A model generated the notes under the pieces. It was not told the DNA's origin. It searched no databases and saw only the letters and a program-made list of their open reading frames with translations. Position numbers and translations under genes: made by a program. 18,304 nt of DNA from an uncultured Clostridia bacterium. Lineage in GTDB: Bacteria; Bacillota; Clostridia; Oscillospirales; Ruminococcaceae. Numbering within the stretch: position 1 is the stretch's first letter; every line of letters starts with the position of its first letter. Positions 6,308 through 13,529 of this stretch are shown here, piece by piece. Location of the stretch: assembly GCA_944388825.1 (NCBI GenBank), contig CALXKG010000167.1, positions 1 to 18,304 of the forward strand. The letters run 5' to 3'.

Positions 6308-8305
6308 ATGCAGCAAAACGAATACCGGCAACTGGTGGAACGCCTGAACCATTACAGCAAACTATATTATACCCTTGACGCGCCGGAGGTGTCCGACTTC
6401 GAATATGACGGCCTGATGCAGCAATTAAAGGCCGCCGAGGCGGAACATCCCGACTGGGTGACGCCCGATTCCACGACCCAGCGGGTCGGGGACGCGATCT
6501 ACACCACCTTTGAAAAGGTGGAGCACCGGGTGCAGATGGGGTCTTTGCAGGACGTTTTCAGCGAGGAAGAGCTGTGGGCTTTCCACGAGCGCTGCCTCGC
6601 TTTCGCACCGGAACCGGCCTATACGGTCGAGCCGAAGATCGACGGGCTGTCGGTTTCGCTCGAGTACCGGGACGGGCTGTTTGTTCGCGGGTCGACCAGG
6701 GGTAACGGCCTTGTGGGGGAAGACGTCACCCTAAATCTCCTGACCATCGCCGATATCCCGAAAAAACTCGCCCGGCCGCTCCCGTACCTGGAGGTGCGGG
6801 GGGAGGTGTATATGCCCCGCAGCGTCTTCCAGGAGCTGGTCACCCGGCAGCTGGAGAACGACGAGGAACCCTTTAAAAACCCCCGCAACGCCGCCGCCGG
6901 CGGCCTGCGGCAGAAGGACCCGAAGGTGACCGCCGGTCGGAAGCTCTCGATCTTTGTCTTTAACGTCCAGCAGATCGAAGGGGAGGCGCTTGCTACCCAC
7001 GCCGGGAGCCTGGACCTTTTAAAGGAACTGGGATTTAAAACCATCCCGTCCTATCCGGTCTTCACCGATTTCCAGCAGGTGGTGGAAGAGATCCGCCGGA
7101 TCGACGCCGACCGGGGCCAGAACGATTTCGACATCGACGGGGCGGTCGTCAAGATCAACGACCTTTCCCTCCGGGAACAGATCGGCGCGACCGTCAAATT
7201 CCCCCGCTGGGCGGTGGCGTTTAAATACCCGCCGGAAGAAAAAGAAACGGTGCTGCGGGAGATCGAGATACAGGTCGGCCGGACCGGGGCGCTGACCCCG
7301 ACGGCGGTCTTCGACAGCGTCACGCTGGCGGGGACCTCGGTCAGCCGGGCGACGCTGCACAACCAGGATTTCATCACCGAAAAGGGGATCGCGGTCGGCG
7401 ACACGCTGCTGGTGCGGAAGGCCGGGGAAATCATCCCCGAGGTCTTAAAGGTCGTCCGGCATAGCGGCAACCCAGTCTACCAGATCCCGGAAAACTGCCC
7501 GGTCTGCGGCAGCCGGGCTGTCCGCGACCCCGACGAGGCAGTCGTCCGCTGTATCAACCCCGCCTGCCCGGCGACCCGCAAACGGGCGATCGTCCACTTT
7601 GCCAGCCGCAACGCGATGGATATCGAAGGGCTGGGACCGGCGATGGTCGACCTGCTGGTGGACAACGGGCTGATCGAAGACTGCGCCGGGCTTTACCAAC
7701 TGACGGCGGAACAGCTGCTCCCGTTTGAGGGGGTGCAGCAGAAGTCGGCCGATAACCTGATCGCCGCGATCCGGGCCAGCAAGGGGCGGGGGCTCGCCCG
7801 CCTGCTGTTCGGGCTCGGCATCCGGAATGTCGGTGAAAAGGCCGCCCAGCTGATCGCCCGCCATTTCGGAAATATCGACGCGCTGCTGGCTGTCACCGTC
7901 GACGGGCTCTGGACCAAGAAGGGCGGCAGCGTCATCCCCGGTGTCGGGCAGGTGATCGCCGAAAGTCTGGTCGAGAGCTTCACCCAGCCGGAATTCCGCG
8001 CGCAGATCGAAAAGCTGCGGGCAAGCGGAGTCAAGCTGACCGAAGAGCAGGCGGAAACAGGGGACGCCCTGGCCGGAAAGACCTTTGTCATCACCGGGAC
8101 GCTGCCTTCCATGAGCCGGAAAGAAGCGCAGGCGCTGATTGAGCAAAACGGCGGCAAGGTGACCGCGTCGGTCTCGAAAAAGACAAGCTACCTCCTCGCC
8201 GGGGAGGACGCCGGAAGCAAGCTGGCAAAGGCGCAGGCGCGCGGCGTGCCGGTGATCGGCGAGGCGGAACTGATGCAGATGACCGGAACGGAAACGGGCC
8301 GGTAA
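6308..8305 (+). CDS. ligA: NAD-dependent DNA ligase
   Basis: LigA seals nicks with 3'-OH and 5'-phosphate ends in replication and repair, using NAD as the adenylate donor. The 665-residue protein has the full family length and domain order. The N-terminal Ia domain (about 1-65, with YYTLDAPEVSDFEYDGL) binds NMN. The adenylation domain carries Lys110 in EPKIDGLS, the residue that becomes adenylated, and RGEVYMPR. The OB fold contains VGRTGALTPTAVF. A C4 zinc finger uses Cys397, Cys400, Cys415 and Cys420. Helix-hairpin-helix repeats follow, and a BRCT domain runs from about 588 to 658 (GKTFVITGTLPSMSRKEAQALIEQNGGKV). AGGAGG precedes the ATG by about 8 bases. It is the first gene of an operon with gatCAB, the gatC start lying 30 bases downstream. 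Confidence 0.98.
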   Translation: MQQNEYRQLVERLNHYSKLYYTLDAPEVSDFEYDGLMQQLKAAEAEHPDWVTPDSTTQRVGDAIYTTFEKVEHRVQMGSLQDVFSEEELWAFHERCLAFAPEPAYTVEPKIDGLSVSLEYRDGLFVRGSTRGNGLVGEDVTLNLLTIADIPKKLARPLPYLEVRGEVYMPRSVFQELVTRQLENDEEPFKNPRNAAAGGLRQKDPKVTAGRKLSIFVFNVQQIEGEALATHAGSLDLLKELGFKTIPSYPVFTDFQQVVEEIRRIDADRGQNDFDIDGAVVKINDLSLREQIGATVKFPRWAVAFKYPPEEKETVLREIEIQVGRTGALTPTAVFDSVTLAGTSVSRATLHNQDFITEKGIAVGDTLLVRKAGEIIPEVLKVVRHSGNPVYQIPENCPVCGSRAVRDPDEAVVRCINPACPATRKRAIVHFASRNAMDIEGLGPAMVDLLVDNGLIEDCAGLYQLTAEQLLPFEGVQQKSADNLIAAIRASKGRGLARLLFGLGIRNVGEKAAQLIARHFGNIDALLAVTVDGLWTKKGGSVIPGVGQVIAESLVESFTQPEFRAQIEKLRASGVKLTEEQAETGDALAGKTFVITGTLPSMSRKEAQALIEQNGGKVTASVSKKTSYLLAGEDAGSKLAKAQARGVPVIGEAELMQMTGTETGR

Positions 8306-8335
8306 CCGATAGATAGCATAGAAAGGATTGTAACC

Positions 8336-8608
8336 ATGGAAATTGATATCAAACGGCTGGCCAGATTGGCCAAACTCAAGTTCACCCCTGAAGAGGAAGA
8401 AAAATACGCCGCCCAGATGGCGAACATCGTCGCGATGGTGGAAAAGCTGCCTGACCTCGACGCCAGCGGCCCGCTGATCGACCCGGACAACCCGATGGAG
8501 TTCCGCAAGGACGAGGTGGAAAAGAAGTATAGCCGGGACGAGCTGCTGGCCAATGCGCCGGAAGTACAGGCCGGATGCGTCGTCGTGCCGAAAACCGTCG
8601 CAGAATAA
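8336..8608 (+). CDS. gatC: Asp-tRNA(Asn)/Glu-tRNA(Gln) amidotransferase subunit C
   Basis: GatC is the small subunit that wraps around GatA and stabilises the GatA-GatB complex of the transamidosome. The 90-residue protein has family length and starts with the typical helix IDIKRLARLAKLKFTPEEEEKYAAQMANIVAMVEKLPDLD, followed by the extended segment ending in the DNPMEFRKDEV region. AAAGGA precedes the ATG. It lies between ligA and gatA in the same operon. Presence of GatCAB suggests that Gln-tRNA(Gln), and possibly Asn-tRNA(Asn), are made by amidation of misacylated tRNA here. Confidence 0.96.
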   Translation: MEIDIKRLARLAKLKFTPEEEEKYAAQMANIVAMVEKLPDLDASGPLIDPDNPMEFRKDEVEKKYSRDELLANAPEVQAGCVVVPKTVAE

Positions 8609-8629
8609 AGAGGGAGGATGCAAAAGCAA

Positions 8630-10093
8630 ATGGAACTTTACCGTCTGACAGCTTCCGAGCTGTCCCGCATGATGCAGAAAAAAGAAGTCTCGAGCGTGGA
8701 AGTGACCCGGTCGGTTTTTGACCGGATCGCAAAAAAGGAACCGGAAATCGAAGCCTACATCACGCTGAATGAACAAGCGGCGCTCCAAAAGGCGGCCGAA
8801 GTGGACGAAAAGCGGGCGAAAGGGGAGCCGCTCTCTCCGCTGGCCGGTATCCCGGTCGGGGTCAAGGACAACATCTGCGTCAAAGGGCTGCCCGCCACCT
8901 GCGCGTCTAAGATGCTTGAAAATTTTATACCGCCCTATAACGCGACGGTCATTGAAAAGCTGAACGCCCAGGACTGCGTCTATACCGGCAAACTCAACAT
9001 GGATGAGTTTGCGATGGGCTCCTCCACCGAGACCAGCTACTTTAAAAAGACCAGAAACCCCTTTGATCTCTCCCGCGTGCCCGGCGGTTCCTCCGGCGGT
9101 TCGGCGGCGGCGGTCGCGGCGGGCGAAGCGGTCGTCGCCCTCGGAAGCGATACCGGCGGCTCGATCCGGCAGCCGGCGGCTTTCTGCGGCGTCGTCGGCC
9201 TGAAACCGACCTACGGCAGCGTCTCCCGGTTCGGGCTGGTCGCCTTCGCTTCCTCCCTCGACCAGATCGGGCCGTTTGGCCGGAGCATCGAAGACGTGGC
9301 GATGCTGTACAGCGCCATCTGCGGCAAGGACCCCTACGACACCACCACCGCCCGGCGGGAGTACCCGCGGTTTGAGGCGGGGTTCTCGGCGGATATGCAG
9401 GGCGTCAAAATCGGGATCCCCGACGCCTATTTCGGCAAGGGGGTTTCGGACGAAGTGCGCCGGCTGGTGATGCAGGCGGCCCACAAGTACGAAGAGATGG
9501 GGGCTGCCCTTGTGCCGGTCACGCTGCCCGAGCCCGACTACGGCCTCGCCGCCTATTACATCATCGCCTGCGCGGAAGCTTCCTCCAACCTCGCCCGGTA
9601 CGACGGGGTCAAGTACGGCTACCGCACCAAAAACTACAAGACCCTCGACGAGATGTATGAAAACACCCGCAGCGAAGGCTTCGGCGACGAAGTGAAGCGG
9701 CGGATCATGCTGGGCACCTACGTCCTTTCGTCCGGCTATTACGACGCCTACTATAAAAAGGCGAAATTCACCCAGAAGCTGATGGAGGGGATGTTCCGCG
9801 AGGCTTTCCAGAAAGCCGACTTCATCCTCAGCCCGACTGCCCCTGACACCGCGTTCCAATTCGGCGAAAACAGCGACGACCAGGTCAAGATGTATATGAA
9901 CGATATCTTGACGGTCACGGCCAACATCGCGGGCCTTCCGGCCCTCAGCTTCCCCTGCGGGTTCGACAGCAAGGGGATGCCGGCCGGCTGCCAGCTGATC
10001 GGCGGCAAATTCACCGAACAGCGGCTGTTAAACGCCGCTTATGCCTACGAAAAAGCGGCCGGCGGCTTCGACCTCAGCAGGACGCTGGATTGA
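8630..10093 (+). CDS. gatA: Asp-tRNA(Asn)/Glu-tRNA(Gln) amidotransferase subunit A
   Basis: GatA is the glutaminase subunit: it frees ammonia from glutamine and channels it to GatB. It belongs to the amidase-signature family. With the start at 8630 (487 residues) the Ser-cis-Ser-Lys catalytic triad falls at Lys79 (GVKDN), Ser154 (GGSSGGS) and Ser178 (DTGGSIRQPA), which are the positions I recall for the well-studied Staphylococcus GatA. An ATG 12 bases earlier (8618) directly abuts the GGGAGG at 8612-8617 with no spacing, so it is unlikely to be used; the chosen ATG is 12 bases from that site, slightly long. The sequence is intact through GGFDLSRTLD. Gaps are 21 bases to gatC and 27 to gatB. 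Confidence 0.96.
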   Translation: MELYRLTASELSRMMQKKEVSSVEVTRSVFDRIAKKEPEIEAYITLNEQAALQKAAEVDEKRAKGEPLSPLAGIPVGVKDNICVKGLPATCASKMLENFIPPYNATVIEKLNAQDCVYTGKLNMDEFAMGSSTETSYFKKTRNPFDLSRVPGGSSGGSAAAVAAGEAVVALGSDTGGSIRQPAAFCGVVGLKPTYGSVSRFGLVAFASSLDQIGPFGRSIEDVAMLYSAICGKDPYDTTTARREYPRFEAGFSADMQGVKIGIPDAYFGKGVSDEVRRLVMQAAHKYEEMGAALVPVTLPEPDYGLAAYYIIACAEASSNLARYDGVKYGYRTKNYKTLDEMYENTRSEGFGDEVKRRIMLGTYVLSSGYYDAYYKKAKFTQKLMEGMFREAFQKADFILSPTAPDTAFQFGENSDDQVKMYMNDILTVTANIAGLPALSFPCGFDSKGMPAGCQLIGGKFTEQRLLNAAYAYEKAAGGFDLSRTLD

Positions 10094-10120
10094 TAACAGG
10101 AAAGGACGGTCAGTATTATC

Positions 10121-11569
10121 ATGGATACAAAAGGATATGAAGTGATCATCGGCTTGGAGGTCCACTGTGAGCTGAACACCAAAAGCAAGATCTATTGTTC
10201 CTGCCGCAGCTCGTTCGGCGCGGAGGTCAACTCCCAGTGCTGCCCGGTCTGCATGGGGATGCCTGGGACGCTGCCGACCCTGAACGAAAAGGTCGTCGAC
10301 TACGCGGTCAAAATGGGCTACGCCCTCGGCTGCACGATCAACCCGGTCAGCAAACAGGACCGCAAGAACTATTTTTACCCCGACCTGCCCAAAGCCTACC
10401 AGATCAGCCAGTTTGATATCCCGCTGTGCGAGCATGGGCATCTGGACATCCTGGTGGATGGGGAAGAGAAGCGGATCGGTATCACCCGTATCCACATCGA
10501 AGAGGACGCCGGCAAGCTGATCCACGACGAGAGCTTTGCGGGGACGCTGGTCGACTTCAACCGCTGCGGCGTCCCGCTGATCGAGATCGTTTCGGAGCCC
10601 GACCTCAGAAGCTCGGCTGAAGCGAAAGCCTACCTCGATACCATCCGGGAGACGGTCATCTACCTCGGTATCTCGGACGGCAAGATGCAGGAAGGGTCGA
10701 TCCGCTGCGACATCAACGTCTCGGTCCATAAGCCGGGCGAACCCTTTGGCACAAGGGTCGAGATGAAGAACGTCAACACCTTCTCGGGTGCGGTCCGGGC
10801 GATCGAGTATGAGGCGGCCCGGCAGATCGAGGTGCTGGAACAAGGCGGCGTCATTTCCCAGGAAACGAGACGGTGGGACGACCTGAAAAACTGCAACTTC
10901 CTGCTCCGCTCGAAGGAGGATGCCCAAGACTACCGGTACTTCCCGGAACCTGACCTCGCGACCATTCTGCTGGATGAAGCGCATTTACAAGAGCTGAAGG
11001 ACTCGATCCCCGAACTGCCGAACAAAAAGACGGTGCGGTTTATGAAGGAGATGGGCCTGCCGGAAGAAGACGCAAGGCAGCTGGTAGAATCGATCGAAAA
11101 AGCCGCTTACTTTGAGGAGATCGTGAAGGCGGGCAACGGGAAAATCATCCCGAAGGACGCGGCCAACTGGGTACTGGGCGGCATTTCCCGGGTGATCAAC
11201 GAAACCGGTAAACCGATTGCCGAAATCGGCGTCACGGCGGAAGACCTGGCGGAGCTGATCGGGATGCTGGAAGCAAAGGAAATCTCCAGTTCGGCCGGCA
11301 ACACCGTCTTTGAGGCGCTTTTAAAGAATACCGGCAAACATCCGAAGGAGATCGTCCGGGAAAAAGGCCTGGCGCAGGTATCGGATACCGGATTCTTACA
11401 GCAGATCGTCGACCAGGTGGTCGCGGCCAACGAAAAGTCGGTCAACGACTACCGCGGCGGCAAAACCAACGCGCTCGGGTTCCTGGTCGGCCAGTGCATG
11501 AAAGCGTCAAAGGGCAAGGGCAACCCGGCAATCATGCGGGAGATGCTGTTAAACTATTTAAACGGCTAA
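10121..11569 (+). CDS. gatB: Asp-tRNA(Asn)/Glu-tRNA(Gln) amidotransferase subunit B
   Basis: GatB binds the misacylated tRNA, activates the side-chain carboxylate with ATP and amidates it with ammonia from GatA. The 482-residue protein has family length. The N-terminal cradle starts EVIIGLEVHCELNTKSKIYCSC; Cys26, Cys28, Cys41 and Cys44 form the zinc-knuckle region, the last two within CCPVCMGMPG. Further signatures are KNYFYPDLPKAYQISQFD, IHIEEDAGKLIHD, EGSIRCDINVSVHKPG, EMKNVNTFSG and DYRYFPEPDL. The C-terminal helical and YqeY-like tail ends MKASKGKGNPAIMREMLLNYLNG. The only Shine-Dalgarno-like stretch (AGGAAAGGA) is about 14 bases upstream, longer than usual. Confidence 0.97.
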   Translation: MDTKGYEVIIGLEVHCELNTKSKIYCSCRSSFGAEVNSQCCPVCMGMPGTLPTLNEKVVDYAVKMGYALGCTINPVSKQDRKNYFYPDLPKAYQISQFDIPLCEHGHLDILVDGEEKRIGITRIHIEEDAGKLIHDESFAGTLVDFNRCGVPLIEIVSEPDLRSSAEAKAYLDTIRETVIYLGISDGKMQEGSIRCDINVSVHKPGEPFGTRVEMKNVNTFSGAVRAIEYEAARQIEVLEQGGVISQETRRWDDLKNCNFLLRSKEDAQDYRYFPEPDLATILLDEAHLQELKDSIPELPNKKTVRFMKEMGLPEEDARQLVESIEKAAYFEEIVKAGNGKIIPKDAANWVLGGISRVINETGKPIAEIGVTAEDLAELIGMLEAKEISSSAGNTVFEALLKNTGKHPKEIVREKGLAQVSDTGFLQQIVDQVVAANEKSVNDYRGGKTNALGFLVGQCMKASKGKGNPAIMREMLLNYLNG

Positions 11570-11593
11570 AATAAACGGAGGCAGGCAGGGAGA

Positions 11594-11770
11594 ATGAAAA
11601 AGGCGTTCTGCAAGGCGATTCTGGCGTCCGCCGTCACCGTGCTGGGCGGATGGTTTTTCGCAGCAGTCGGGCACGACATGATGAATGGTTTTAACGAGCT
11701 GGGAACGATCGCGGCAGTCGCCATTATGGGCGCCTGGATCATTTTCTTTGGCGAGTTGAAGAAAAAATAA
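11594..11770 (+). CDS. Unrecognised 58-residue two-helix membrane peptide
   Basis: A short frame, ATG at 11594 and TAA at 11768-11770, follows gatB by 24 bases on the same strand. The peptide begins with basic MKKAFCK. It has two predicted membrane helices (about residues 8-25, ILASAVTVLGGWFFAAVG, and 36-52, LGTIAAVAIMGAWIIFF) joined by a short loop with HDMMNGFNE, and a lysine-rich end ELKKK. GGAGG lies 12 bases upstream and GGGAG almost abuts the ATG. It ends 11 bases before a strong terminator, so it seems to be the last gene of the ligA-gat operon. I do not recognise a family. The hydrophobic pattern, sited start and position make chance less likely, but it could still be a spurious frame. 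Confidence 0.6.
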   Translation: MKKAFCKAILASAVTVLGGWFFAAVGHDMMNGFNELGTIAAVAIMGAWIIFFGELKKK

Positions 11771-11781
11771 CACTTTATAAG

Positions 11782-11817
11782 AAAAATCCGTCCGGCAGTA
11801 TGGCTGGGCGGATTTTT
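11782..11817 (+). terminator. Intrinsic terminator of the ligA-gatCAB operon
   Basis: A stem of about 15 bp with two G-T pairs (11782-11796 with 11803-11817) carries AAAAA and TTTTT at its outer arms and is followed by ACT. It lies directly after the 58-residue frame and before the recombinase promoter. Confidence 0.9.
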
Positions 11818-11822
11818 ACTTT

Positions 11823-11842
11823 GAAGGCCCGCGAAGGCCCGC
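11823..11842 (+). repeat. Perfect 10-bp tandem duplication
   Basis: GAAGGCCCGC occurs twice head to tail (11823-11832, 11833-11842) just upstream of the recombinase promoter. It could be a slippage duplication; no function is evident. Confidence 0.7.
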
Positions 11843-11848
11843 TTGGGG

Positions 11849-11877
11849 TTGATTTACGGCGCCGGATGTGCTATACT
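11849..11877 (+). promoter_or_regulatory. Vegetative promoter of the tyrosine recombinase gene
   Basis: TTGATT (11849-11854) and TATACT (11872-11877) are 17 bases apart, and TGC precedes the -10 (extended TGn). The start should be near 11884, leaving a leader of about 95 bases that contains the dif-like site at 11896-11923. Confidence 0.8.
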
Positions 11878-11895
11878 GGTTTTACACTTCCCTAA

Positions 11896-11923
11896 ACTTC
11901 GCAAAATTGAAATTATGCGAAGT
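11896..11923. other. dif: dif-like Xer recombination site
   Basis: The 28-bp element consists of an 11-bp left arm ACTTCGCAAAA (11896-11906), a 6-bp centre TTGAAA (11907-11912) and an 11-bp right arm TTATGCGAAGT (11913-11923). The arms match as inverted repeats at 10 of 11 positions, and the symmetry extends one more base outward on each side. The 11+6+11 plan is that of bacterial dif sites. Compared with my recollection of the Bacillus subtilis dif site, 8 of 11 positions agree in each arm (ACTTC and TTATG at the arm starts). It sits 55 bases before the start codon of a Xer-type recombinase. A transcription-factor operator is the main alternative. Confidence 0.7.
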
Positions 11924-11978
11924 TCGCGTACTTACAAACAAGCTGGCCCTCTTTTTACGGTCACCAGGAGGTTTTTCC

Positions 11979-12998
11979 ATGTCCTATACGCCCAGCGATT
12001 ATTCTGAAGCGCCGCAATTTTTACAGGACTTCCTGTTTTACCTGCTGACCATCAAAAACCGCTCCAAACTGACGGTCGAAAACTACTACCTCGACCTGCG
12101 GGCTTTCTTCCGCTTTATCGCACAGCGGCGCGAGCTTACGCCCAAAGATCAGCCGCCGGAAGAAACCGACATCTCCGGACTGGATTTTTCTATTGTCCAA
12201 TCGGTCACACTGACCGATATCTACGCATTCTTCAACTACCTGACCACCGCCGGCGACGGCGTCCGGACCCGTTCCCGCAAAGCCTGCGCGATCCGCGGCT
12301 TTTTCCGCTATTTCCACAACATTACCCAGCAGCTGGAAACAAATCCGGCCGAAAACCTGGAACTGCCAAATGAGCAGAACGCACTTCCCCATTTCCTTAC
12401 ATTAGAACAATCGTTCGATTTATTGGGTAGTCTCGACCCGGAAGACAAAAATTACCAGCGGGATTTCTGCATCCTGACCCTCTTCTTAAACTGTGGGATG
12501 CGGCTGAGCGAACTGGTGGGGCTAAACCTCAGCAGCATCCGGGACAATACCCTGACCGTCCTCGGCAAAGGCAATAAGGAACGGATGCTCTATTTAAACG
12601 ACGCCTGTTTAGAGGCGCTGAATGCCTACCTGCCCGCCCGGGCGGCGCTCCCGAAAATTATCGATAAAGAAGCGCTGTTTATCAACCGCAGCGGCAAACG
12701 GCTCGGGCAGCGGTCGGTACAGAATATCGTCACAGCCGCCCTCGGACGGGCGGGACTTGGCGGGATGGGATTGTCGACCCACAAGCTGCGGCATACCGCC
12801 GCGACGATGATGTACCAGTATGGGGAGACAGACCTGCGGGTATTGCAGGAGATACTCGGGCACGCCAACCTCAACACCACCCAGATCTATACCCATGTCT
12901 CCAACCGGCAGAAGGAATCGGCGATGAACCAGAACCCGGTCGCCGCCTATGCCAGACGGCGGAAAAAAGCCGCCGCAAACAATAAGCCGAAAGAGTAA
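11979..12998 (+). CDS. XerC/XerD-type tyrosine recombinase
   Basis: A 339-residue site-specific recombinase that cuts and rejoins DNA through a 3'-phosphotyrosine. An N-terminal SAM-like core-binding domain (about 10-120, with LTVENYYLDLRAFFRFI) precedes the catalytic domain. The catalytic set is complete: Arg175 (CGMRLSEL), Lys197 (LGKGNKERML), His268 and Arg271 (STHKLRHT), His295 (GHANLNTTQIYTHV) and Tyr304. The ATG at 11979 has CAGGAGG 7 bases upstream; the longer frame from 11868 would run through the promoter and the dif-like site. XerC and XerD cannot be told apart by eye. The absence of phage or conjugation genes, and a dif-like site in its own leader, favour chromosome-dimer resolution over an element integrase. 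It is monocistronic, ended by a strong hairpin. Confidence 0.93.
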   Translation: MSYTPSDYSEAPQFLQDFLFYLLTIKNRSKLTVENYYLDLRAFFRFIAQRRELTPKDQPPEETDISGLDFSIVQSVTLTDIYAFFNYLTTAGDGVRTRSRKACAIRGFFRYFHNITQQLETNPAENLELPNEQNALPHFLTLEQSFDLLGSLDPEDKNYQRDFCILTLFLNCGMRLSELVGLNLSSIRDNTLTVLGKGNKERMLYLNDACLEALNAYLPARAALPKIIDKEALFINRSGKRLGQRSVQNIVTAALGRAGLGGMGLSTHKLRHTAATMMYQYGETDLRVLQEILGHANLNTTQIYTHVSNRQKESAMNQNPVAAYARRRKKAAANNKPKE

Positions 12999-13033
12999 AA
13001 CACCGGGGAGGTTTTGCGCCTCCCCGGTGTTTT
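12997..13033. terminator. Bidirectional intrinsic terminator between the recombinase and ruvX
   Basis: An 11-bp GC-rich stem (13001-13011 with 13019-13029) extended by AAAA/TTTT arms closes on a 7-nt loop. It overlaps the recombinase stop codon and lies 17 bases beyond the ruvX stop, serving convergent genes on both strands. Confidence 0.93.
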
Positions 13034-13050
13034 GTCTTTGATTTTCTATT

Positions 13051-13515
13051 TCAGCTTTCCCCTGCTTCTGCTTCAGCAGCCTTTTTTTCCGCCTGTTTCT
13101 GCATATTGTGCCGGTAGGTCATATAGCTTTCCAGGATGATCGTCGCCGCCACCTCATCAATGACCTCTTTGCGCTTTTTGCCGTAAGTGCCGGTCTCGCT
13201 GAGGTAGTTCTGGGCTTCAAGGGTCGTCGCCCGTTCATCCCACAGTTCGACCGGGACGTCAACCTTGGTCTTGAGCAGCTCGGCGAACTGAGCGCATTTC
13301 TCCGCCCGGGGGCCGACCGTCCCATTCATATTGACCGGGTAGCCGACCACCACCATCTGGACGCCGTACTCCTGGACGGCGTGGGCGACCTTCTGGATCG
13401 TAAAATAAAAGTTCCGCTCTTCTATGACGCCGACCGGCGACGCAAGGAATTCGGTCCGGTCGCAAACCGCAAGGCCGGTACGGGTATCTCCATAATCAAC
13501 TGCCATGATCTTCAT
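13051..13515 (-). CDS. ruvX: Holliday junction resolvase-like protein RuvX (YqgF)
   Basis: RuvX/YqgF is an RNase H-fold nuclease implicated in pre-16S rRNA 5'-end processing and, in older naming, Holliday junction resolution. The 154-residue protein has the family motifs: MAVDYGDTRTGLAV with Asp7, VVVGYPVNMNGTVGPRA, LWDERATTLEA with Glu94, and VIDEVAATIILESYM with Asp120. The Lys/Ala/Glu-rich end (QAEKKAAEAEAGES) is a family-typical variable tail. The ATG at 13515 is preceded by AAAGGAG at 9 bases. It follows pyrD by only 14 bases and probably shares its transcript. Confidence 0.95.
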   Translation of the reverse strand: MKIMAVDYGDTRTGLAVCDRTEFLASPVGVIEERNFYFTIQKVAHAVQEYGVQMVVVGYPVNMNGTVGPRAEKCAQFAELLKTKVDVPVELWDERATTLEAQNYLSETGTYGKKRKEVIDEVAATIILESYMTYRHNMQKQAEKKAAEAEAGES

Positions 13516-13529
13516 GTATATTTTCTCCT

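Noticed and set aside
7445..9859. An open frame of 804 codons on the minus strand across ligA, gatC and gatA
   Set aside because: It is antisense to three clear housekeeping genes, has biased low-complexity Arg/Gly/Asp/His-rich sequence, and matches no family. High GC at third positions leaves such frames open by chance.
11868..11978. N-terminal extension of the tyrosine recombinase by 37 residues
   Set aside because: It would start within the -10 region and translate the dif-like element; a GGAGG-preceded ATG at 11979 fits the family.
11896..12998. Recombinase as the integrase of a mobile element
   Set aside because: No phage, conjugation, excisionase or cargo genes flank it, no tRNA or att direct repeats are seen, and both neighbours are housekeeping operons.
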